This document shows, in pieces, positions 7,727 through 16,149 of a stretch of DNA of 64,000 nt. The translations under genes and the position numbers were made by a program. Source of the DNA: Planctomycetota bacterium (GTDB lineage Bacteria; Planctomycetota; UBA1135; GCA-002686595); NCBI GenBank assembly GCA_016795245.1, contig JAEUIA010000022.1:1-64000 (forward strand), in the 5' to 3' direction. A model generated the notes under the pieces. That model saw only the letters and a program-made list of their open reading frames with translations. It was not told the DNA's origin and searched no databases. The first letter of the stretch is position 1, and the number at the start of each line of letters is the position of its first letter.

Positions 7727-9826
7727 ATGTCCACGCAACTCTCGCTCACACTGGTGCTCGTCGCGCTTCCAGCCCTCGCTTCGCAGGCCTCCGCATTCGG
7801 GTGACCCGGCATGGTCGTGCCCCCCAGTTGGGGGAGGCCCAATCCAGGCGTGATCGCCCCCGGCGGACGCGAGGGCGGAATCGAAGGAACATCTCCGACC
7901 ACCGGCGCTCCCGGGGCGAGCGCGCCTGCCGCACCCGCGACGGGCACTTCGGCCGGCTCGCCGACGGGACCGCGTGGTGCGGCCACCGGTGGTGCGGGCA
8001 GGCTCGGTCCGCGCACGCCCGCGGATGTAGCGGTGGACAGCACGAGCTGGGAGACGTGGTGGCAGCTCAACCGCGATCTCTTCATCGACGCGCGCGCACA
8101 ACTCGACCCGCAGTCGCGCACGACCTTGTCGGACGAGCTCGCGCGTCTCGCGGCGCGCAGTGCGCGACCGGATGCGGCCCAGGTCGTCTCGATCGCGGCA
8201 CCGGCCTTGATGCGCGTCTTGCACGAGGAGTCGAATCCCGAGATACTGCGCTCGTGCCTGATCGCGCTGGCGCGCATCGACGGACCCACGGAAGGCGCAT
8301 TGGCGCAGTGGGACCAGGATCTGGACGAAGTTCTGGCTTCGTTCCTCGCGCACCAGCAACTGCAAGTCAGCGAAGCCGCCGCGCTCGCGCTCGGCATCCG
8401 CGGTCGCGAAGCGGGCGCACGCATCCTGGAGTCCGTCGTCATCGACAACGAACTCGGTCGCGAGCGTGTCGCGCGCCACAGCGTGCCCGAGCGCACGCGC
8501 GCTTTCGCGGCCTTCGGACTGGGATTGTGCGCACGCCGGGCCGAGAGCGAAGACCTGCGGCGCTGGATCGTGCATGCGCTCGTCGCGGCCAACGGCGCGG
8601 TGCGCGGATCGTCGCGCGACCTGCAAGGCGCAGTCGTGGCGGCGCTGGGGCTCGCGCGTCTGGACCCGTACTCGGCCTACTTCGATCGCGTCGTGTCGTT
8701 CAAACGCGACCTGTTGAACGCCGGTGAACGCATGCCCGCCACCGCCGCCGCCGTGGCGCTCGTCGCGGACATGTTCACGCTGCTCGCCGACGAGAAGCGT
8801 CCGACCGAAGCGCGGGCGCAGATCCCGACCGCCATCGCCAACGTGATTCAGGGCGCGGAAGAAACGTTGCGCGCCGAGTGCGTGCGCGAGTTCGTGCGCA
8901 TCCTGAAATCCGGGGTGAAACAGCGCGAGATCACGGCCGGCGTGATGCTGGCTCTGGGCACGATCGTTCTGCCGCTCGATACGCCGCACGACCGCACGGC
9001 GCGAGCGCTGCTCGCCGATACCGCGCGCGTCGGCGAACGTTCGGCGCGCGGCTTCGCCTTGATCTCGGCCGGGCGCATCGGACGCGCCGCGTGGCGCAGC
9101 GAAGAGCGCGCGGGCGCGCTCGAGATGGAGGAATTGCTCCTCGAGGCGTTGACGCGCGGCAAGAGCGGGGCGCCGGGTTGGGCGGCGATCGGCCTGGGCA
9201 TCCTGGGCGATGCGCACGGCCTGCTCGACGTGCAACGCGGCAACGCGGCGCTGCGTGCGGTGTTCGCGAGCGACCGCAACCAGAGTGATTCGGGCGCCGC
9301 CGCGTTGGCGCTGGGAATGCGACGTGATCTGCAGGTCAAAGAGGCGTTGCGCGAGCGCGTGCTTGCTACCGGTGCGGACGAAGTCCGCGGCCGCTACGCG
9401 CTGGCGTTGGGCTTGATGCTCGACTGCGACGCAGGCACGACGCTGCGCGAACTCGTGGCGGGGACGGCCAATCGGCCGACCTTGTTGCGCGAGATCGTCA
9501 CGTCGCTCGCGCTGCTCGGAGACGCCAGCTTGACCGAAGAACTCGTCCGCGCGCTGGCCGAGGCGCCGACGCAGGCCGACAAGGCGGCCTTCGCCGAAGC
9601 CCTCGCGCTCGTCGGTGACGCACGCAGCCTGAGTCCGCTCGCGGAACTGGCGACGGCGGAAAAAGTGAGTCTGGGTGTGCGCACGCACGCGGTGCGCGCG
9701 CTGGGTTCGGTCGCGGACCTCGATCCGCTGCCGTGGAATGCGCCGTTCGCGTTCAACGCGCAATACCTCGCCGCAGCCGACGTGCTCTTGTCGCGCTCCG
9801 GCGGGAGTGTGCTCGATCCGCGCTGA
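7727..9826 (+). pseudogene. Secreted HEAT-like repeat protein interrupted by in-frame TGA
   Basis: An ATG at 7727 with a good ribosome site (AAAGGGAAAG) opens a 25-codon frame encoding a hydrophobic signal-peptide-like sequence ending in ASQASAFG. It stops at TGA 7802-7804. The same frame resumes immediately (Pro-Gly-Met from 7805; ATG at 7811) and stays open for 671 codons. That long part begins with a Gly/Pro/Ala-rich linker (~70 residues) and continues as Ala/Leu-rich paired helices resembling HEAT or PBS-lyase repeats. Because the frame is unchanged, the simplest reading is one secreted protein of ~699 codons with a nonsense base, either a real mutation or a sequence error. If translation starts only at 7811, the product lacks a signal peptide. 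Function unknown; a scaffold role is plausible for the repeat type. Confidence 0.65.
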
Positions 9827-9839
9827 CGCGAGTCAGCGC
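9820..9839. terminator. Bidirectional hairpin terminator between convergent genes
   Basis: GCGCTGAC (9820-9827) pairs perfectly with GTCAGCGC (9832-9839) around a 4-nt loop. The stem arms contain the stop codons of both converging genes: TGA 9824-9826 on plus, and TGA at 9835-9833 on minus. No T tract follows. Confidence 0.5.
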
Positions 9840-10978
9840 CGGGAAAAACACCGCGCCAGCGTCAGGTCCTGGTCGCGGTAGCTCGCCGCGCGGCCTTCGC
9901 CGTAGAGGCGTGAGGGGCGGCCGCTCGTGCGGAAGAAGCTCAGGCGGCAGAAGGGCTGGCCGTCTTCGACCAGGAAGGGCACGTCGTGCGCGCGCACTTC
10001 GAGCACGGCGGGCGTGCCTCGGCGCGCGGACTTGTCGGCGTTCCAGCCGAAGCCGTTGTCGAAGAAGCCGGCGTAGTTGTTGCGCAGTTCGCCGATGCCG
10101 ACGTCGATCGGCAGCATCTCGGCCGCGTAGTCGGGCGGAACGCACAGGCGTTCCTTGCTGGCGAAGATGTAGAAGCTGCCGGGGGCCAGGATCGCGCGGC
10201 CCTGGTGCGCGTGCACGGGCTCCCAGTATTCGCGCGGATCGTGCGCGCCTTCTTGCGCAAACTCCACGACGTCGGTCTGCGTCGCCGCGCGCCAGCCGCT
10301 CGGATCGCGGCCGACGAGACCGAGCGAGAGCGCGAGGCAGCCGTCGCTGTCGATCGTGACTTCGCTGTCTTCCAAGGCGCGTCCTTCGTCGTAGACGAGC
10401 GGCGTGTGCGCGTGCAGCACGCGCAACTCCGACACCGACAACGCTGCGTCGCCGCGCGACAAGCGCAGTTGTGCGAGGCGATCTCCGCGGCGCAGGCGCA
10501 CCGGGAACGACAGAGGCGCGATCTCGATCCACAGGCGTCCGTGGTAGCCGGCGGGCGCCTCGTCGAAGCGCGGATGTCCGTCGCACAGGATGCGCGTGAA
10601 GATGTCGCAGCGTCCTGTCGAACTGCGCGGGTTGAAGCGCGCGCGCATGTCGGCGGGCAACGCCAGTTCTTCCTCGAGCGGCACGAGGTAGGCCAGTCCG
10701 CGTTCGAGCACGGCTCCTTCGCCCTCGAGATCGAGTTTCGACACGGCCAATTCCTCGACGCGCTCTTCGATCGAGCCGCTCCCGGGCAAGAAGCCCGCGC
10801 GGATGCGCCACGCGTAGCGGCCTAGGCGCAGATCGACGCTGGCGGGGGAGACCTGTGCGCGCGTGAGCGCCGCGGCGCCCCCGCTCGCGCGCAACGCCGT
10901 GCCGAACAGGGCTTCGAGCTCGTGATCGACGAGCAGGAAGCCCTTGGAATGCGCTGCGTGCGGTAGAGGTGCGCTCAT
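9833..10978 (-). CDS. dcd: Fused two-domain dCTP deaminase-family protein (DCD, PF06559-like)
   Basis: A 381-residue protein with two tandem dUTPase/dCTP-deaminase folds. The N-terminal half contains the nucleotide-binding signature NPRSSTGR followed by GYHGRLWIEIAPLSFPV. The C-terminal half repeats the fold with APGSFYIFASKE and GFFDNGFGWN. Classical Dcd is ~190 residues and trimeric; the double-length form is a recognised family of 2'-deoxycytidine 5'-triphosphate deaminases. The expected role is conversion of dCTP to dUTP for dTMP synthesis. The ATG at 10978 was chosen because translation further upstream looks non-coding and it gives the family's usual length. Whether both halves are catalytic is not clear from sequence. 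Confidence 0.8.
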   Translation of the reverse strand: MSAPLPHAAHSKGFLLVDHELEALFGTALRASGGAAALTRAQVSPASVDLRLGRYAWRIRAGFLPGSGSIEERVEELAVSKLDLEGEGAVLERGLAYLVPLEEELALPADMRARFNPRSSTGRCDIFTRILCDGHPRFDEAPAGYHGRLWIEIAPLSFPVRLRRGDRLAQLRLSRGDAALSVSELRVLHAHTPLVYDEGRALEDSEVTIDSDGCLALSLGLVGRDPSGWRAATQTDVVEFAQEGAHDPREYWEPVHAHQGRAILAPGSFYIFASKERLCVPPDYAAEMLPIDVGIGELRNNYAGFFDNGFGWNADKSARRGTPAVLEVRAHDVPFLVEDGQPFCRLSFFRTSGRPSRLYGEGRAASYRDQDLTLARCFSRR

Positions 10979-11022
10979 CGGGCCGGAGATTGAAGCAGGT
11001 TCCGCGCGCATCGGCCATACCG

Positions 11023-11051
11023 TGGTCCCGCGCACACTCCGCCGCTACACT
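11023..11051 (+). promoter_or_regulatory. Candidate sigma-70-like promoter for sucCD-mnmD
   Basis: TGGTCC (11023-11028), a 17-bp spacer, then TACACT (11046-11051), 45 bp before the sucC ATG. The -10 resembles TAnACT hexamers found upstream of three other genes here; the -35 match is weak. Confidence 0.35.
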
Positions 11052-11095
11052 CTTCAGCTCGATTTTCCTGAACCTGCGAAGCGCGAAAGAACCCC

Positions 11096-12265
<1,170 letters not shown>

Positions 12266-12272
12266 GGCAACG

Positions 12273-13190
12273 ATGAGCATCTACGTCAACAAGCACACCA
12301 AGGTCATCTGCCAGGGTTTCACCGGCAAGACCGGCACGTTCCACAGCGAACAGGCCATCGAGTACGGCACCCACATGGTCGGCGGCGTCCACCCGACCAA
12401 GGCCGGAACCAAACACCTGGGCCTGCCGGTCTTCGGCTCCTGCAAAGAGGCGCGTGAGAAGACCGGTTGCAACGCCACCGTGCTCTACGTCCCGCCGCCC
12501 TCGGCTGCCGAAGCCATTTTGGAAGCGATCGACGCCGGCATCGAACTGATCGTCACGATCACCGAAGGCATCCCGGTGATGGACATGGTCCGCGTCGTCG
12601 AGCGCCTGTCGGACAAGAACTGCAAGTCGCGTTTGATCGGGCCCAACTGCCCGGGAGTCATCACGCCGGGCGAGTGCAAGATCGGCATCATGCCGGGCTA
12701 CATCCACAAGCCCGGCCGCGTCGGCGTCGTTTCGCGCTCGGGCACGCTCACGTACGAAGCCGTGTGGCAACTCACGTCGCGCGGCATCGGTCAATCGACC
12801 TGCGTCGGCATCGGCGGCGATCCGGTCAACGGCACGAACTTCGTCGACGTGCTCACGGCGTTCAACAACGACCCCGATACCGACGCGATCGTGATGATCG
12901 GTGAGATCGGCGGCAACGCCGAGGAACGTGCGGCCGAGTACATCAAGGCCAACATCAAGAAGCCGATGGTCGGTTTCATCGCCGGTCAGACCGCTCCGCC
13001 GGGCCGCCGCATGGGCCACGCGGGTGCGATCATCTCGGGCGGGCAGGGCACGGCCGCGGACAAGATCAAGGCGCTCGAGGCGGCCGGTGTGCGCATGACG
13101 AAGAGCCCGTCGCGCCTCGGTGAGACGATGGAGCTCGCGCTCAAGGAGAAGGGGCTGCTCGACCGCGCCAAGGCGAAGCAACTCGTGTGA
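12273..13190 (+). CDS. sucD: Succinyl-CoA synthetase alpha subunit
   Basis: A 305-residue protein of normal SucD length. The N-terminal CoA-binding Rossmann domain shows [10 protein letters not shown] (15-24). The phosphorylated catalytic histidine is His 249 in [14 protein letters not shown]. It forms the catalytic heterodimer with SucC. The ribosome site GTGAGG precedes the ATG. Its stop codon overlaps the GTG start of the downstream mnmD-like gene, suggesting a three-gene transcript. Confidence 0.97.
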   Translation: MSIYVNKHTKVICQGFTGKTGTFHSEQAIEYGTHMVGGVHPTKAGTKHLGLPVFGSCKEAREKTGCNATVLYVPPPSAAEAILEAIDAGIELIVTITEGIPVMDMVRVVERLSDKNCKSRLIGPNCPGVITPGECKIGIMPGYIHKPGRVGVVSRSGTLTYEAVWQLTSRGIGQSTCVGIGGDPVNGTNFVDVLTAFNNDPDTDAIVMIGEIGGNAEERAAEYIKANIKKPMVGFIAGQTAPPGRRMGHAGAIISGGQGTAADKIKALEAAGVRMTKSPSRLGETMELALKEKGLLDRAKAKQLV

Positions 13191-14023
13191 ACTCGGCGCG
13201 CGCGAGCTGGATGCCGGTGGTGACGGGCGACGGCTCGCTCACCTTCGCGCACCCCGTGCACGGACAGACCTGCCACTCGAAAGCCGGAGCGTGGACCGAG
13301 TCGCGCGAACGCTACGCCGTCGCCTGTCGCGTGCGCGAGCGCGCGCTCGAGATCAAGGCAGCCGGCGCGACTTCCTTCCGGCTGCTCGACGTCGGCACCG
13401 GTCTGGGCCTGAACCTCGCGGCCGCGCTGGAGGCGCTGAGCGGTACTGGGCTCACACTCGACGCCGACACGCTCGAGATCGATCGCAGCGTGATCGAAGC
13501 GACGCTCGCACAGGGGGTCGCGACGCTCGCCGACCTGGAACGCTGGCATGCACCCGTGCGCGTCGCCCTGGCGGGAGCATTGCGCGCCCCGTCGGGGACC
13601 CCTGTGGAATGCGCGGGTGGAACGCTGCGCCTCTACCTCGGTGATGGCCGTGAGAGCTTGCGCACGCTGGATCCGTCGGCGCGCTTCGACGCCGTGTTCC
13701 TGGACCCGTTCTCGCCCGGTGTCGATGCGAGCCTGTGGGAAGCGCAGTTCCTCGCAGAGATCGCGCGGCGCATGGCCCCGGGGAGCATGCTCTCGACCTA
13801 CACCGTCTCGCTGGGTGTGCGCGCGGCACTGGCGCGCGCCGGATTGAAGGTCGGGTGCGGCGCAGCCGTCTTGACCAAGGCCGCCGGAACGCTGGCGAGC
13901 CCCGACCGCGAGCCTTTGCCGCTGGACGCGAAAACAATGCGGCGCCTGGAGGCACGTTTGGCGCGCGCGGACGGATTCCGACCCGAATTCCGGCCCGCGT
14001 CCGGGTTTCCGGACGACGCTTGA
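13187..14023 (+). CDS. mnmD: MnmD-type tRNA (mnm5s2U34) methyltransferase
   Basis: A 278-residue SAM-dependent methyltransferase of the MnmC N-terminal (DUF752/MnmD) family. Diagnostic stretches are [22 protein letters not shown] near residue 40, the SAM loop [14 protein letters not shown], the catalytic-region [18 protein letters not shown], and [13 protein letters not shown]. In E. coli this activity is fused to an FAD oxidase in MnmC; here only the methyltransferase is present, as in many bacteria. It would finish 5-methylaminomethyl-2-thiouridine at the tRNA wobble base. The GTG at 13187 overlaps the sucD stop; an in-frame ATG at 13211 is the alternative start. Confidence 0.8.
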   Translation: MNSARASWMPVVTGDGSLTFAHPVHGQTCHSKAGAWTESRERYAVACRVRERALEIKAAGATSFRLLDVGTGLGLNLAAALEALSGTGLTLDADTLEIDRSVIEATLAQGVATLADLERWHAPVRVALAGALRAPSGTPVECAGGTLRLYLGDGRESLRTLDPSARFDAVFLDPFSPGVDASLWEAQFLAEIARRMAPGSMLSTYTVSLGVRAALARAGLKVGCGAAVLTKAAGTLASPDREPLPLDAKTMRRLEARLARADGFRPEFRPASGFPDDA

Positions 14024-14129
14024 TCTAGACTTTGAGTCGGAACAGATTTCCATCTCCCTCGCCGGCCCCGAGGGACGCGACACGGACCGCTTGAACCGGT
14101 CGGCGCGACAACCCGGGCTGGACACACAC

Positions 14130-14345
14130 ATGTCTCAATTCGCACTCATGGGCCTCGGAGAATGGTGGCCCATTCTCATCATCGTCGTGCTCCTCTTCGG
14201 AGCCAAGAAACTGCCTGACCTCGCGCGGTCGCTCGGCAGCAGCGTCAACGAGTTCAAGAAGGGCGCGGCTGAAGGCGCCAAGGACGACAAGGGCACGACC
14301 GAAGTGCGCACGCCGAACCGCCCGCACAACGGCAAGGACTTCTAG
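14130..14345 (+). CDS. tatA: Twin-arginine translocase TatA-like subunit
   Basis: A 71-residue protein with the TatA/E signature: a short N-terminal transmembrane helix preceded by GLGEWWP, the [14 protein letters not shown] hinge and amphipathic helix, then a charged tail ([14 protein letters not shown]). TatA oligomers form the conduit for folded proteins across the inner membrane. No tatB or tatC is nearby. The ATG at 14130 was chosen; an in-frame ATG at 14148 (MGLGEW) is also possible. A TAGACT hexamer at 14026-14031 may be the -10 element. The next gene is mobA; molybdoenzymes are frequent Tat substrates, so the adjacency may be meaningful, but this is inference. Confidence 0.9.
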   Translation: MSQFALMGLGEWWPILIIVVLLFGAKKLPDLARSLGSSVNEFKKGAAEGAKDDKGTTEVRTPNRPHNGKDF

Positions 14346-14422
14346 GGTCCGCTCTGGAATGTGCTTTGGTGGCGACACCTCCGGGTGATGCGCGCTCGAC
14401 AACGGTGTCGAGGCCGCGTGGG

Positions 14423-15043
14423 ATGAACGAGCAGGCGGTGCGCGTGCTCGGTATCGTTCTGTGCGGAGGGCGCAGTTCGCGCATGGGGCGCGACAAGGCC
14501 GAGATCGAAATCGGCGGGCGGACCTTGCTCGAACACGCGACGCAAACCTTGCTGGCGGTGACCGACGACGTCCGCATCGCCTGCGGCGCCGAAGCGCGCT
14601 ACGCGCAGGCCGGCTTCGAACTCGTATTGGATCGCGAGCGCGATCTGGGACCGCTGGGCGGTCTCGAAGCAGCCTTGGCCACCGCGAGCGCCGATTGGGT
14701 GCTGGCCGTGGCGACCGACATGCCCCGTCTGGAGGCACGCGCGCTGAGTCGGATCGTCGACACGGCGCAGTCGCAGGCGCTCGACGTGTGCGTGTTGCGC
14801 TCGGCGCGCGGAGTGGAACCTCTGTGCGGCGTCTGGCGGCATTCGATGCTCGGCGCGGTCCGGCGCACGCTGGCGCGCGGCGAGCGACGCGTCGTGCGCG
14901 CATTCGACGAGCAACTCGACGACGGCACGCTGCCGAAGGTCGGCTACGTCGACGTGGACGACGCCGGGTGCGTCGCGAACGTCAACACGCCCGCCGACCT
15001 GGCCCGCGAGCGCCAGGATCGCGGCGGCGGAGACGAAGCATGA
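14423..15043 (+). CDS. mobA: Molybdenum cofactor guanylyltransferase
   Basis: A 206-residue nucleotidyltransferase. The N-terminal GTP-binding signature GIVLCGGRSSRMGRDKA is canonical for MobA and is followed by the conserved TDMP (metal-binding Asp) and a C-terminal NVNTPADL. MobA transfers GMP from GTP to Mo-molybdopterin to make the guanine dinucleotide form. The ATG at 14423 gives the standard family length; an upstream GTG at 14366 adds residues without homology. Its stop overlaps the start of the polyprenyl synthase gene (ATGA). A MoaD-MoaE fusion at 50.4 kb belongs to the same pathway. Confidence 0.9.
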   Translation: MNEQAVRVLGIVLCGGRSSRMGRDKAEIEIGGRTLLEHATQTLLAVTDDVRIACGAEARYAQAGFELVLDRERDLGPLGGLEAALATASADWVLAVATDMPRLEARALSRIVDTAQSQALDVCVLRSARGVEPLCGVWRHSMLGAVRRTLARGERRVVRAFDEQLDDGTLPKVGYVDVDDAGCVANVNTPADLARERQDRGGGDEA

Positions 15044-16029
15044 GTTCCACCGACCAGCGCCTGGAGCGCATCGTCGCGCCGGTCAAAGAAGGGCTGTCGC
15101 GCATGCGCGAAGTGCTCGTCGGGCAGATCCTCGAGTCTTCGAATGCCGTGTCCGACATGACCGGCCACGTACAGCGCTTCCGTGGCAAACAATTGCGCGG
15201 AGCACTCGTGCTCCTCTCGGGCGACGCGACCGGCAACAGCACGGACGAACATCCCTCGGTCGCCGCGATCGTCGAGATGATCCATCTCGCGACGCTGGTG
15301 CACGACGATGTGCTCGACGGGGCGCGCACGCGGCGTCGCGTCGCGAGCGTCAACCAGCGTTGGGACAACCAGACCGCCGTGCTCCTCGGCGATTTCCTGT
15401 ACGCGCGTGCTTTCGCGCTCTCCGCGGACCTCAGCTCGCGCCTCGCGAGTCGCCTGCTGGCCGAGACGACGCGGCGTCTGTGTGTCGGCGAAATCGAGCA
15501 GAGCACGAAGCGCTTCGATTTCGAACTCACGCAGGCCACCTACGAATCGATCGCCGGCGCGAAGACCGCGACGCTGTACTCGGCCGCGTGCGAACTCGGT
15601 GCGCGGTATCCCGGCGGCCGCGAGGACCTCGGGAAGGAACTGGCCCAATTCGGCTACGAGATCGGCCTCGCGTTCCAGATCGTCGACGACTGCCTCGACG
15701 TCGTCGGCGACGCGGAAGTCGTCGGCAAGCCGGTCGGCAACGACGTCGAGGACGGCAAGATCACGCTGCCGGTCTTGTGGACCTACGCGCGCGCCGACGA
15801 GACCCGCCGGGCCAGGATGCGCGATATCTACACGACGGTGGGGCTCGAGGGACGCAGGCTCGAAGGCTTGAAATCCGTGTGTGACCTTCAAGGGGGCGTC
15901 GAGTACTCCATGGAGCGTGCTACCGAACTCGTCGACCGCGCGCGCGCGCGCCTCGGCCTCCTGGAGGCAGGGCCGGCCCGCGACGGCCTCGCCGAACTGG
16001 CGGCATTCGTGCTCGAACGGCGCTGGTGA
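15040..16029 (+). CDS. Trans-polyprenyl diphosphate synthase
   Basis: A 329-residue all-helical prenyltransferase. The first Asp-rich motif is DDVLD at 89-93, with GARTRRR after it; the second is DDCLD at 216-220 in FQIVDDCLDVVGD. It elongates allylic diphosphates with isopentenyl diphosphate. The length and the 'LVHDDVLD' context fit a long-chain synthase (octaprenyl, heptaprenyl or similar, for quinone side chains). Chain length cannot be read with confidence. It is translationally coupled to mobA through an ATGA overlap, an association without an obvious metabolic reason. Confidence 0.88.
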   Translation: MSSTDQRLERIVAPVKEGLSRMREVLVGQILESSNAVSDMTGHVQRFRGKQLRGALVLLSGDATGNSTDEHPSVAAIVEMIHLATLVHDDVLDGARTRRRVASVNQRWDNQTAVLLGDFLYARAFALSADLSSRLASRLLAETTRRLCVGEIEQSTKRFDFELTQATYESIAGAKTATLYSAACELGARYPGGREDLGKELAQFGYEIGLAFQIVDDCLDVVGDAEVVGKPVGNDVEDGKITLPVLWTYARADETRRARMRDIYTTVGLEGRRLEGLKSVCDLQGGVEYSMERATELVDRARARLGLLEAGPARDGLAELAAFVLERRW

Positions 16030-16149
16030 AGGTCTACGAAGCCTCTATCGGCGACGCAGCGTGACGGCGGCACGGCGCTGGGGCCATACTACTCGGCACA
16101 AGCAACACGAGGGCGAGCCCGGAGCGCCCACACGAGAACCTAGAGAATC

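Noticed and set aside
7802-7804. Selenocysteine reading of the TGA in the repeat protein
   Set aside because: The codon lies at a signal-peptide junction with no redox motif around it, and I see no SECIS-like hairpin just downstream.
7439-9763. 774-codon minus-strand frame across the repeat protein
   Set aside because: The translation is Arg/His/Gln-rich with no domain and it overlaps the HerA-like gene; the plus strand carries the repeat protein.
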